Assembly: GCA_973895155.1 (NCBI GenBank)
Contig: OZ316896.1
Span: 15,252,001-15,316,000 of the forward strand
Reading direction: 5' to 3'
Source of the DNA: Marsupella aquatica
Lineage: Eukaryota > Marchantiophyta
Length of the DNA: 64,000 nucleotides
Shown: positions 1-11,868 of the stretch, piece by piece
How positions within the stretch are numbered: position 1 is the first letter of the stretch
Layout: each line of letters starts with the position of its first letter
Position numbers and translations under genes: made by a program
The notes under the pieces: generated by a model
The model's input: the letters and a program-made list of their open reading frames with translations, nothing else
Databases searched by the model: none
Told to the model about the DNA's origin: nothing

Positions 1-1240
1 TCACTCTTGCTGATTGTGGGGGGTTGTATGAGTTCCGCATCTTGCTTTTGAGGTGTCTCTACAACAGAGCTTGCTTGACCTCCTTCAAGTCCAATATGGG
101 GTGCAGTGACAGTGGCTCTTCTTCTTTGTTCAGTTTGCCTGATTTGAGCCCAGGTATAGGAAGCTCTGAACTAGGTCTTTCAGGTTCCATGATCCCTTCT
201 CTCTCAACATCATGAGGTTCTAAACTCAAAGATCTCCTGTGCTCCAATACTCTGACCTCAACCTCAGCCGTATTGGTCCTTGAGCTCTCTTGCCCCTTAT
301 TTTTTCTTCTTGGCTGAATGATCAAAATTGTTGTTTAATTGACTCGGCTGATCCCTCCTGGCCAGTCTTCTTCCAACATCCCTTGTGGAAATGGATGCAC
401 CAACCAGCTCTGCTTCATGCCTGAACCTAGTTCTCAAAGATATATGCAGATTCTAGTTCCTCGTCTTGACTGACAAGGCACTCCTCTATGTCATCCAAGA
501 TCTCCATATTATTTGTTGCATATACTTTCAATTTCTTGAGTTGAAAAAGATGGACATGAGAAATCAGAATCAAGGACTCCAAAACCATGTGCAGGTTTTC
601 TTGAGAGCCTTGAGTATATCAAGTCATCTTTTCTCTTCAACCGAGAAATGAACTGGTCCACATCTTCACCATCCCTTGCTTGGCCTTCCTTACTTGACCC
701 ATTCTGAACTGTTGCAAAAGTGTTTTTTGCTCCCTTCTTCAGTCTTCTTCTTTCCACCCCAACTATGGGAAGCTCCAAACCAGGCCTTTTAGCTGCAATC
801 CTCTCACTCTCAACATCAGAGGGTCCTCTGAGCTCTAATTCCTTGGAATGACTTCAACCTCAGTTGACATGTTGGTCCTTGAGCTTGGTTGCCCTCTGGT
901 TTTTCTTGCTGGTTGAACTCTTGATGCAGCCGACAGCTTCCTCCTGGCCCATCTCGTGGCCCATATCCTTCTAGTTACATCAGCCTGTAAAATTGGTGTA
1001 GTTGAGGGTGTACTGGCTTGAGTTCTCAAAGATGAAGGTTTCTCTTGTTGACTGATTGGGCACTCCGCTATATCATCCAAAATCTCCATAGTATTTGTTG
1101 CATTTTCATGGGCATTTTTAATTTCCTGAGTTGGGAAAGATGGACATGAGAAATCAGAATCCAAGACTCCAAAACCTTGTGCAGATTTTTTTGAGGCCCT
1201 TGAGTAAACCAAGTCCACTTTTCTCTTCTAGCCAGGGTTG
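1..1240 (-). pseudogene. Tandemly duplicated, degenerate coding block
   Basis: Two copies of one coding-like block lie in tandem on the minus strand, offset by about 590-600 bp (the same text starts at 273 and 872, and at 551 and 1141). Both copies encode the core GFGVLDSDFSCPSF, preceded by KRK-x-DL-x-YSR, and then EILDDI-x-EC and SSRTN-x(1-2)-EVEV segments. Open stretches are 59-325, 509-778 and 835-1218, interrupted by stops and frame changes. A splice-acceptor-like site precedes the 1218 stretch. I do not recognise the family. It could be two paralogous exons of an active gene running off the left edge, but the broken frames favour decay. Confidence 0.4.
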
Positions 1241-1443
1241 GGCACTTATTGCACGTCTAGTTCACTAGATTGAATGGTATCAATCATTAGTGGGAGGGAT
1301 TGGAGGTGGAACACTACCCAATAAGATTGACATCAGTCTTTTCACAGGTGAAAGAGGAGAAATCTGATCAGGTCCGGCCAGGATCAAGTTGTGTTGCACT
1401 TCACTAGTAAAAACCGGGGCGATTTAGACCAAACCTTATAGGA

Positions 1444-1804
1444 CTAAGGCCACTCTGTCAGTAGAAGTTGAGTTGTACCAATTTGAGGCTCACACGAATC
1501 CGGCACAATTCTCAAACACTCAAAAATTGACACTTTACTAATATCAATCCTTGGTGTGTCATCAAGCAAGGACAAGTCAGCATGTGTTGACTCCACTTCC
1601 AATGGACAGGTCCCAAGGCTATGTTGATGAACACTATCATAAAATTCATCTTCATAAGGATCTTGTGATTCTTGGTGTGGGCCATCTTCATGAGGATCTT
1701 GCAGTTCATGGCCTGTCCTTACATTGATAGCTTCTGAACTCTTGGCTAAAAATTCTCTTTCTCCCCTACGCAAATTGTCCAAGGGCTTAGCCTTCACATA
1801 GCCC
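1444..1804 (-). CDS. Unrecognised exon, acidic hypothetical protein
   Basis: The reading frame is open from a good acceptor (GGCTGGCAG) at the high-coordinate end down to a stop at 1444, about 119 residues. It is rich in D, E and H and contains a short internal repeat (QDPHEDGPHQ, then QDPYEDEFYD). No ATG fits the start, so it is best read as a last exon, perhaps of the same gene as the duplicated block to its left. No family is recognised. Confidence 0.3.
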
Positions 1805-1815
1805 CTGCCAGCCAA

Positions 1816-2129
1816 ACAACTAATATCATAAAGATCTTAATAAAGAAACAACACAATCACAAATGCCAAGTTTTGTTCAGACTTCAAGCATAGAAATATA
1901 TAGATATAGATTATCTATAGAGATATAGACATTTTGTTAAATTAAACATTTGTTGCAGTGAAGATTGAGACATGTCGTAGGTGATCTTGAGCCGTAGTGT
2001 ATATAGCTTTGAGAACCAAATACAGTCAAACCTGCAGCCAAGTCTAATGCAAGTCTAGTAAAAGATAATAAAAATAAATATTTATTTGCAACCTCTTTTT
2101 TTCTTTCGTTTAAAGGAGAAATCTGTGAA
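1816..2129. other. AT-rich spacer
   Basis: AT-rich DNA with a short run of ATATAGAT-like repeats near 1900-1925. I see no gene in it. Confidence 0.5.
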
Positions 2130-2215
2130 ACCCCACAGAAAGGGAAGAGTCAGCCACAACAGTTGAACCCAAGACCTATCAATTTCTATTCAAGTGAGCT
2201 ACCACAAAATCATGC
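2130..2215 (-). mobile_element. tRNA-derived SINE-like head
   Basis: Read on the minus strand, this segment has an A-box-like GGTAGCTCACTTG followed about 35 bp later by a B-box-like GGTCTTGGGTTCAAC. That is the internal pol III promoter layout of tRNA-derived SINEs. No cloverleaf, poly-A tail or target duplication could be confirmed, so this is tentative. Confidence 0.3.
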
Positions 2216-2797
2216 CTCTTTGGGCCTTTATTTGCAGCCTTTACGTGGCTATTGTCGTAAGTGGTCCCTTTGTATTTCACAAAGTTGTAAAGCAATTCAT
2301 TTGACCAATAACAACACCTACCATTCTAGATTCCAACTAGAAAGATTGAAACATGATTGTCAGGGTAGAAAAGTTGGACTATCTTTTCTCAGCAGCTATT
2401 GACTAGGTTGCTTAAAAAGCACTCCCTAAGCACCTATATATATAAGCTAGGTGTACCTAGTGCTCAACTATAGCTGATTTGGATAATCTTGAGAATTGAC
2501 TTGGCTAGGCAATGCCCACCTTGGGCCAGTAGATAAGAATCTTGTAACTAGCTAGTGGAATCAATTTTGAGCTGTTTGTTTGAAACATCTAATTGGTATA
2601 TGAATGATTGACAATCCAAATTAAGTCATTCCTTAGCTTCTGGCTTAGGCTTCTCCTTAAACCCGACCTCCCAGATGATGGATTGGGCTACTCTCATGGA
2701 GGGAAATTGGCTTGATAACAGAATTACAGTAGGTGTTTATATATTATTCAAAGCTCGAAGTTTGATCTATGGAAAGATTGAAAATTGCAGTGCATAC

Positions 2798-3771
2798 CTT
2801 GATAGTCTCATGCACTTTCGGATTCTCCCAAAGATGTTTCAAGGTCATTGCGGAAGTAGTGGCTGAGGTATCAAAACCTGAGAATATTAGTAAAATCATA
2901 TTGTCAATCATTGCTTTTTGGCTCATTAATTCTCCAGTAGTTGGTTCTTTGTGCTCAATTAGCCGGTGGAGAAGGCAACCCTGTGCTTTCCCTTCTTTTG
3001 ATGATTTCTCCCATTTATTTATCAGGTAATACATTGTCTGTGAGATTTTCTCCCTGGCCTGTTATTCCAAAACAATCACATATATATGAAAAACTCAGTT
3101 AGCCTACCCACTTCCCAAATTCAGCTACTTTGCAAATTAACAGCTCATCCCGGTGAAACATAAAATATATTTCTGCAATTACATTCAGATGTAGACTGTC
3201 TGACACCGCGTAGAAACATAGTGTCACGATTTCCTTTAAAAATCAATACCAACACAATATGTCTATTTACATCATTCCAAATATATATATTACATATGGC
3301 ACCAAACCGGGAGACATGATACCAAAGCAAAAGAACCCAATAAAAGGTGAAGGGAAAGACCCCGAGAAGATCAATGAGGCCCAACAAGTCAAGGACTATC
3401 CCACATAAACCAAAAAAAACTAAGGAGCACGCAACAAACTAAAAACCCTAGTAAACTGAAAAGTCTGGTAGAGTTATGGAGTAATCGCATAGGAGAATCA
3501 TGGAGGGGAATCTGTCTAGAGGCCCTAAAACCGACTGACTCGGCTCTACAAAGAATAATGAAAGCCTGGGTCCTATGGACTTCACAAACCAATTTGCTTC
3601 AAACTACCTTCAATCCCTTGTTGCAACCACTGCCCGGAAAGTTGATCAGAATTTGGTAAAATCCCCAATAATTAATATGGCCCTCCAAAGATTTCCATCA
3701 GCTCAGTTATGTAATGACCATCATCTCCACATTCAAATCCTAGAAGCATGCGTGCAGTAATTGCCGGCCAT
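2798..3771 (-). pseudogene. Cytochrome P450 fragment (CYP85-clan-like), frameshifted
   Basis: Two adjacent P450 exons are visible. The 5' one (3608-3771) opens after CTGCAG with WPAITARMLLGFE and ends with INFPGSGCNKGLK before a GTAG donor. The 3' one (2798-3058) continues in register with AREKISQTM and carries the I-helix segment LIFSGFDTSATTSAMT, in which FSGFDT matches the usual (A/G)Gx(D/E)T oxygen-activation motif. It ends at a GTATGC donor. The 5' exon changes frame around 3682-3695, between the ITELMEIF and EGHINYWGF segments, so it cannot encode a continuous protein. No ExxR or heme-binding Cys exon was found to the left, and no N-terminal membrane anchor to the right. It is a relic, or possibly an assembly error in an otherwise incomplete gene. 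Confidence 0.65.
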
Positions 3772-5160
3772 CTGCAGGCAAGTATAGCAGGTGTTTTGAA
3801 TATTTAAGACACTAACAGCAATTTCTTATGTAAATGCACCAAAAATTGTAATTTGGATAAGTGCAGGTAGGATTAGATGACAAATGGGTCAATGCATTTT
3901 TGTCTGTAAGTGTACACGGGAGTGTACACATGCATAATTATCAACTACTAGAATGCCTACATAAGAATCATTCATTCATTGATAAGTGCAGCTAACAACT
4001 GCATTACAAAGTAGTTTTATAAACTTATCCAGTTCAATTGTGCAAGATGAGGAGTCCAATGTGTGTTACAACACTTGGGGAAATTAATGCATAAGGGATT
4101 TCCATGCACTTATTAGACCTTGCACATACTGATGGTCAAGTACATAAATCATATCGTGCACTTATAGCATGGTGAATTACAAGCCATTGAGGGGGCCAAA
4201 AGGATCTCCATTTCTCCATCACAAGGACTGAGATCCTTGTCAATTTATAAGGATTCTATAAGTGTTACATTGAATGACGAAGTATGAATTGTTGGGTTGA
4301 GATTGAAATGTTAGACCTTGCATATCTAGTCTTTAGACATGTGTCCAAACTTTTGGGAAGTCTCAATCTTTTTGGAAGTGTGCAAACCTTTTTTAATGTG
4401 TGTCCAACTTTTTTGAAAGTGTATTAAACCAAATCTTAATGATATTTGCAGTCCTCTCTCTTTCTTGAGCTGGTCCTTTTTGTGTCCTTTTGACCCCCTC
4501 AATCTTGCAATCCATTTTGCATTCTGTGATAAGTGCTGGTGGGTGATGTCATTCTGGGAGCCTGCATTTAGACACGGTTCACTAGCTTCACGATAGATGA
4601 CAAATTTTCATGTGATTAACTGTCTACCAAAACCATTCATTGGAAAAATTCTTGTACAGGTTTTCTTGAGATTTTCTGTTGGGCTTTTATATTCATGCAA
4701 CCCTGAGTACAATAACAGCCACCAATTCTGTAAAGAAGGCACTCACTGAGAAAAAAAAAAACTAGCAGAGAAGACACTCTGACACAAAGGAATGCACAGT
4801 CATGCAAAGATGGCCTGGTAAAACAAATATCTGAAGTAGTGAGCAGCATATGCATCCAAAGTAAACAAGTGAAACAAATCATAACATGCCCCCTGTCAAT
4901 CGGCAACATCGCAACATTGCTCCCGCCAATAAAATATACAAGGACCCCATCCCCAAGGTCACAAAACTCCTGCCCTTGGTGATCAGTCCATTGCCTATCA
5001 AAATTGACTCTAAAAAGAGACCCAAACAAGCTAGCCTGCACTTATTTGAGGGATATTATTCGAGCTGAAGGTAACATTTGAAGTCCATCCAGGTTAAGGT
5101 GGTCCATCCAAGCTCTTTGTCAGATGTTGTGATCTATCCGAGCTTCCACTTCTTGCGTAT
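3772..5160. other. Intergenic, no supported gene
   Basis: Mostly AT-rich sequence. A run of related phrases (variants of 'gtgtgcaaactttttt') lies near 4330-4430. Open frames at 4637-5068 exist on both strands but have no start context or recognisable motif. Confidence 0.5.
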
Positions 5161-5164
5161 TATC

Positions 5165-5214
5165 TCCCGCCAAAATTGCTTCCCCCGGGGCCTTGTACAA
5201 TTTTGGCGGGAAAA
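5165..5214. promoter_or_regulatory. Inverted pair of E2F-type sites upstream of ORC4
   Basis: TCCCGCCAAAATTG at 5165-5178 and its exact reverse complement at 5198-5211 form a 14-bp perfect inverted repeat with a 19-bp spacer. The right arm extends to TTTTGGCGGGAAAA (5201-5214). Both arms match the E2F/DP consensus TTTSSCGS. They lie about 630 bp before the ORC4 start codon, where a promoter or long 5' UTR is expected. E2F control of pre-replication-complex genes is established in plants and animals; its use here is inferred. Confidence 0.7.
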
Positions 5215-5840
5215 GGTACTCGGTCTGCACTACCAGTGCTCTCATCTAAAATCTCTGCTGCAGACTCTGCAATTTCCCGACGATTCGAGAAGCCAGGAAA
5301 ACAATTGTCTGAACGAGAAGCAGTGGGTGATCTGCGTGATCGACTGTACCAATCTGCGATTACAGGCGAGTGCAATTGCAGTTGTGAAGCTGGGCTTCTG
5401 TGGATTGTTGCTGTATCGTCTGCCGCACTCGTTGCAGAGGGCTGTTCAAATGTACCCGAGCTTCAGCACCTCGTTGCATTCTTGGGTGTGGGTGGCCTCC
5501 GCCAATTTGTATGACAGGGTTTTGCCTATGGATTCACTTGCTTGTAAGTTCTGAGAATATCCTCCGCTAGAAGTAGACGAAATCGAGGCATGAAGCGATT
5601 CATCGAGGACAAGATAGGTCCCACATGATCCTACATTTGGAGGACTCGAGGAATTGAAGAGCAAGGACTGAGAAAGGTTTTATTCTCCGAGGCAAAGGCA
5701 ACGCAATCCAATGCACGTGCTTGTCAATTTGGCCTCACCGAATATGTTTTTCTTGCAGTCTTGAGGCTACCGCAATTTACTGTTTCTAGCTTGTTTCTAG
5801 TCGGTCGATCCGTCGATTGTGAGATGTGTGCATAGGCACA

Positions 5841-8800
5841 ATGAAGAACGGAGGAGGTGGTACGGGTGATGGTGGTGGTCTCGTGAGCAGAGAGGCGGTA
5901 AATGAATGCGTAGCATTCCTCCGGCGTCGGCTCTGTGGAGGCATCACTGCACCTCTTCAGAGCCTGCCTCTGCTTCCGGATGCCGAAAACAATCGGAGGT
6001 ATTGCGTTGATTTGTACAACACCTTGTACTCTTATAATGATCGCACAAGTAGCCCAAAGTATCTCTAAGTCTCTCTTTTGGAAGCCAAGATGGCTCTTTA
6101 CATTCGTGAAAGATGATGTTCCGGTTGCCGAAAACAACTGGAGGTTTTTAATTGGATATGCTCAACACCTCAGTCTCTCAGGAGCATTGCACGATTGGCC
6201 CAAAGTTTCTCTACTATTTCTCTTAGAGCCAAGATTGCTCATAACAATCGTGAACATGATGAACCTTTGTTGAGGAAAGATGGATGATTGCGCGGCAGGA
6301 AGCTGCAGGACCTTCTATCACACACGATCCTGGATGCGTACAATAATTCCGCCCTCCTGCTCGGGCCTCGAGGATGTGGCAAGAGTCTGGTGGGTGGGCA
6401 GCACAATGCCATGCCAGCTCTTCAAACTTCCAGAGTTCCTGCTTGACTTTGTCTCTTTCAGTCCTTAAGGTAGATTCGTTTTACGGCCATGTGAAGTAGT
6501 GCATGCAGAAATTTGACGCAGACCTAAAATGGTGCAGCGGGATCAAGAGGTGCCCAGTCTGCAACATGGTTTGTTGAATGTATTTCTCTCCGAGTCTTAT
6601 GATTTTCTCTTGTCCAGGTTCTGGAGCGTGTCCTAGCAGACCTGCAAGTGCAACATCCAGACAGATTCATCATTGTAAGTGTTTGTGACGTGATTCCAAA
6701 ACGTGGACGTGATTCAGTGTACAGTGGAAGCTACTGAAGCTTAGCAGTTTTAGGGATTCATCTAATGCTTTATCCGTCTCTTTCATACCGGTTGAGACAG
6801 CCCTGGAGCCGATATCTCATGGGGGAAAGAGCGTCCTCAAAAAGAACGGAGTGTCATCTTCTGTTGTCTCTTAACGATGTCCAGATTTAGTGGAGTGCCA
6901 GTGTGTTATAAAGTGCTGACTGCCAAATCTCTTCTGGGTATGCGTGCAGGTCAGGCTCAGTGGCCTTCTCCACACTGATGATAATTCTGCTCTTAAGGTG
7001 CGATCGAGATGGCTGAAAAGCGACTCTCAGGATTGTGGTTGACTCTAATCAGTACGATTAAATGCAATGTATGGTAAAGAAGCTGAGCCCATTTCACTTC
7101 TAACGGCATCTGTTTTCTTTTATTGATCAGGAAATAGCAAGGCAGCTCTGTGTACAGCATGAACTTCTATACTCGAAAGCGGTATGTGAGATTTGCCAAG
7201 CATTTAATCTTACAAGTTTTCAAGACCTGACTGAGCGCGTATTTTCCTTTCGACAAATGCAATGGAATTTTACAAGGACATGATTCTGGGACACTAGAAT
7301 GTGATCAAGGGTCTCACTTTAAACGTGGTCAGATGTTGTGACACGTGCTCTTGTTTTGTCTTGTGCGTTGGTGCAACAGGCATCCTTCAGTGATAATCTC
7401 CAGTTTTTGACTGCAATGCTACGGTAAGTGACTCTCGAGGATTGTCACGCTATTGACAGAAATCTTTTGAGAGTTCGTACAAGATATTATGGCTGTGAAC
7501 GCTGTGATAGACAGCTGTTGGGTTAAGAGCTTAGTTTCATTTTTACTGTTGTCTGCAAGCTGGATCCAAGGTCAGACCGGAGTACAACCACATGTTCAAT
7601 GTAGCTAAACAATCACTTGTATTTCAGATCAGAAATTGTTTCGGTCAGCAAATTAGATAGGCAGATCTAGAAAAGTCGATATAGTTAGTATATGTCTTTT
7701 CTGATATTCAGTTTTTGAAGTTGGCAGTTACGTAATCTTGCAAATAGTTGGTCCCAGCGCCATAACACATAATACATTAATTTAATCATACTGATGGGGG
7801 AAGTCCTTCCACCTCCACAAAAATGATATTACCATGACTTCTTAACTAATTTGTGACTTCTGTATATCGTAGGGAATGTGCACTGTCTCACACAGCAGTG
7901 GTGTTCGCTCTTGATGAATTTGATCTTTTTGCCCAGGTATTTGGATTTTGCATGAAACTCGTTCATGAAGTTTGTTATTACCTGGTTTTCTTCCTCCAGT
8001 CTTTCGCAAGTCTTCAATCTGGTGGTCTGGTATATCATCATTTGAATGCTCTTCCCGTCATTAGTGATTCTCAACGCTCCGGGCATGGATATCAATGTAA
8101 TCGAGATCAATGAGTTTCCTATCTAGCGCATCCGCCCAGCCTCTGAGAGAACTCTACATACTGCTGCCCTGCCTTGGATGGAAATTGTGGAATTTGAGTC
8201 TGACCCGGATGTTTTCTGTGATGCAGAGATCGAAGCAGTGCCTTCTCTATAATCTTCTTGATGCAATGCAGTCCACATCCTCCCAAATTGCAGTCGTTGG
8301 CATCAGTGCACGTCTGGTAACCATCGCCTACTTTACGTGATTCTTCCAAAAGATTGCGGGGATTGTGGCCTTACCTTCAGACGTGCAGCAGTTGTTAGTT
8401 CAATTACTTTGTAGTCCATGTGCTAAATAGATGTGATCGGCATATTGGTGGACAACTTAACATAGGGTAACCAACAGAGCCACTTGAGGATGAAATTTCA
8501 ATGCAGGATGCCGATCAGCTTCTCGAGAAAAGAGTTAGGTCTCGATTCTCACACCGGAAGTTGCTCTTCTTCCCTCCTCTTATTGATGATGCTTTGCGGT
8601 ATCAATCCTTCCCCCCCTACCAACCATCTCTTTCACTAGCTTCCTTCACACTCTTCTGACCAGCTAGCTTACATAGATGGATTCGTCGTCCATTTAAGTG
8701 AGATTTTTGCCTGGAAGTGAACAGGATTCGTTGTGTCATCTTATCTGAACGTTTATTATTGTCTTTGAATAGACTGATGCAAGACATGTTGACTGTACCG

Positions 8801-10599
8801 GTCGAATCCAACCTTGGGTTTTCAGAGTATGCTGGATTTTTCAACTCCAACACAAGGGTATCCTTATTGATGGCTTTGTTTGTCCTCCTGAATATAAATT
8901 GTGAATAAGGAAGATGTCAAGGATGTTACTCACTCGACAATGTAATTTTATCCTTCCTTGTGTTTACCGTGACTGTCTTTTTCTTTGACGGGTAAGAGTA
9001 GCAACTTCTGGAGCAAGAGAGCATGAAGCAGCTTATCAGAAAGTTCTCTGAGGCTGAGCTCAGCCCACAAAGCATGTTGGACTTAGGGTAAGCTGTTCAA
9101 GTCTCGTTGTGAGCAGCTTTCCCGTGGGATTTTCAAGTAGGTTTCTGTTCTATGCTATGTACATAAACGATCATCTACCATCGCCTTTACATTTGTTAAT
9201 GAAAGCCGGATAAAGATCTCATATGAGGCTATCTTAGGACAATCTGTGAAAGCCGTTCCAAACCCCACACACATACGGATCCTCATAGAAATGTTTCCAG
9301 GAATCAAATAAAATAATTGAGGTGACCTCTATGGCGGACTCGCCTGCTCTGAATTTTAATGGCTGATTTCTGCAGATTTAGAGCCATTTGTAACATGGAC
9401 CGTGACACTGGTGTACTTACGGAAGCGAATTTCAAGACAGCAAGCCGATCGTTGAGACGGAAACCAAAGCTGGAAGCATTAAGGGGTATGTCTATTTTAC
9501 CATATTCTTCGAAACCATGTACAAGTTGGTTTAGGCCTCGTGAAGTTAGGTTCTGACAAGAACCAAGGAAATATAGAAGTCGATATTCTGCACCTCTGCC
9601 TTAATCTAACTAGAGCTAGCTGCGTTGTCTGGGGCTCAGATGCGTCTACTCTGGAGTTGTATCTACTGGTAGCGATGAACAGGCTGGAAGGCAAGGGTCG
9701 CGATTTATACAACTTCAACACAATATTTCACGGTCAGTGAAGTTTATTTGGCTGCATCAGGACCTGGTGTACTCTTTTCAAGGTCGCAATTTCAGATGAG
9801 GGCCGCTTTTGTGTTCCCACCACCCATTTAAGAAATCACTTGTTGCCAAATTTATTTTTTTTAATTGTTGCGGAAATCCCAAGAGAAGAGCGGGGCTTTA
9901 AGAGCATATATAAATTCGGTATACACTAAGCTGTGTTCATATCTGCGATTTGCCAATATGACCAGATTGACTTTCTGATGCAGAATATGATCAGCTAGCT
10001 GCATTGCATAGCACCTGTGACAAGTACTCCCGTCAAGTTGCTTGCCGAGTGAGTTCATATGCCCCTGTTCTCCCACTCGTCGGTCTGTGATTGGTATAAT
10101 ATGTCCGATGTGGTCTCTACGGGAGCAGTTGCTATCTAATTTCGGTGCAAGTCCTCCAGGTTTTAACTCCTTCATCAGGCAGGCCTTTGAACATCTGGTG
10201 GATATGGAGCTGGTCTCCTTTACAGAACGCTGCAGCACTCTAGAATTTTCTTCCGTAAGATTACTCATTTCAAGCCAAGAGCTGAGTGAGGGTCTTGCTC
10301 GCAACCCTGTGTGCCCGGTAAATATTTCTGGCACTTCAATTTGTGGTCGCAATCGGATAGATCTCTAATCCCAGCGGCTATTTTATATCTCGGTAGCATG
10401 TCTTAGTTATGTTCAATGGACTGCATTTCTGTACACTTCAGCAGTAGTGGAGGTATCTCTTAAGTCAGAAATAGGATGATTTCCGCAATTGCAAGCACCT
10501 GTGTATGCATCCACGAATACTAGAAAGGATGGTGATGATGTCGTTGGAATTGTGCAGGCTGTTTTGCATCAGTGGTTTGCCCATGAATCTTTCAAGTGA
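5841..10599 (+). CDS. ORC4: Origin recognition complex subunit 4
   Basis: AAA+ subunit of the nuclear origin recognition complex, which marks origins and loads MCM2-7. Sixteen exons join in consistent phase: 5841-5998, 6299-6389, 6618-6674, 6950-6997, 7131-7181, 7380-7423, 7873-7936, 8227-8316, 8507-8598, 8773-8857, 9002-9087, 9376-9485, 9577-9732, 9984-10048, 10183-10317 and 10558-10599. The product is 457 residues, close to the family's usual 420-440. Walker A is GPRGCGKS (about residues 75-82). Walker B is VVFALDEFD (D164/E165). LLYNLLDAMQ and RVRSRFSHRK follow in the AAA+ core. The C-terminal winged-helix part includes ELYLLVAMNRLE, YNFNTIF and AFEHLVDMELV. The ATG at 5841 is the first in its frame; a TGA lies just upstream. 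The least certain boundaries are the start of exon 11 (weak acceptor after GTAAGAGTAG) and exon 13. Confidence 0.93.
5974..6263 (+). repeat. 145-bp tandem duplication across ORC4 exon 1 / intron 1
   Basis: Text beginning TTCCGGATGCCGAAAACAA at 5974 recurs as TTCCGGTTGCCGAAAACAA at 6119. Recognisable similarity continues for about 145 bp (shared 'agtagcccaaagt'/'ttggcccaaagt' and 'ttcgtgaaagatgat'/'atcgtgaacatgat'). Copy 1 contains the end of exon 1 and its donor (GGAG|GTATTG). Copy 2 contains a decayed version (GGAGGTTTTT), now inside intron 1. Confidence 0.75.
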
Positions 10600-11868
10600 A
10601 TCAATTTTTCATTACCTTTATACATTCGAATAAAACCGGGCAGCCAGAGGTTACTGGAAACTCATCCCACGTTCACGCATCGTTTGAAACTAAAGTTGTC
10701 GGTTAGGTTCGGGTCATGGTTGAATTTTCGCTGAGGTTGTCTATTGCGGGAGGTCTGCTTCTTGGATTTGTCAGCAGATGGTTACTTTGGGTAGCAGGAT
10801 CATTTCAACTGCTTCAGCATTTTCCTTGGGTTCGTTATGCAGAGTTTTGGTAGTTTTGACCAAAATGTGAGTTTCTCTCTGTGAAGTACCCGGATAAGGA
10901 TCTTTGAATTCTCTCGTACAACTTATTTGAACGTTGTTCTCCCCCACTAATGTTGTCCTTCCAATGGTTGGCTTGAAGCAGATGGGACCATCCTCTGTAC
11001 TTTGGAAATCAAAGCAAAGAAGGCCAATAAATTGCAAAGGTGTATATTCTCCTAGCTGGTCACATTCACGTTGTTATGCGGTTGACTAACACGGATGTTG
11101 GAAGGACAACGACATTTCCGTGAGGGTATCTGTTATCATTTGGTCTTGTACATAATTCTCGTCATTGAAATTCTTCACTTCTCGACGAAGTGGTGGTTGG
11201 ACCTCTGTCCGATGTCCTTTCCAATTTTATGCTCTGTGAAGACTGCCCAAATGCACACTCAAGTGCAGACAGCAGGTAGAAAGTGATTGATCTGGCAGTC
11301 TATGAGCTTAATTGATGATATCCATCTTTTATGCAAGAACTTGCACTGGATAATAAAAAATCGAATGGAAGATTCATCGGTGTCTTACAAAATAAGAAGT
11401 TGGTCTTACAACTGTCTTTGGCCGGCAGTCTATGCAACCTGTGACCTTGTGTATTCCCTTAGTATTCCCATAGTAGTCCACTCTCTGCTCAACTCCTACA
11501 TGTCTTCTGAAAACATTCGCTTGGACTTGAAGGCTACGCAGAGCATTAGACGAAGGCTTGCCAAAATGTCAAAAAAATTTCTTGCTTCACGGAGAAGTCC
11601 TGTCTCTTCAACTGCGACATAAGTTCGTAAGTCATGTTCAGGACAATCTACCCTCACTCTTGAGGGCTGTAGTCCTCGTCGGAGCACAAATTTTGGACTG
11701 TGGGATAATGATGTCCAACTTTTCCTTCGCTAATTTATTGGGTCCTGCATGTCGATGGGGTTGCTGAGGGTGACTGTATGTCAGCCCTGAAAGCTTTGCC
11801 CTTGCTGGTCGTGGGTAATCAAATTCTGCAGTCTGACAAAGAAACTAGGGGAAGCTTCAGTAAGCCTA
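10600..11868. other. Spacer between convergent genes
   Basis: 3' flank of ORC4 and of the minus-strand gene to the right. Several short open frames exist on both strands (for example near 11.3-11.7 kb), but none has recognisable content or supported splice sites. Confidence 0.5.

Noticed and set aside
4637-5068. 134-codon minus-strand ORF and overlapping 60-codon plus-strand ORF
   Set aside because: No ATG-supported start with splice context and no motif. They cross-overlap, and Cys/Leu-rich composition looks like chance translation of AT-rich DNA.
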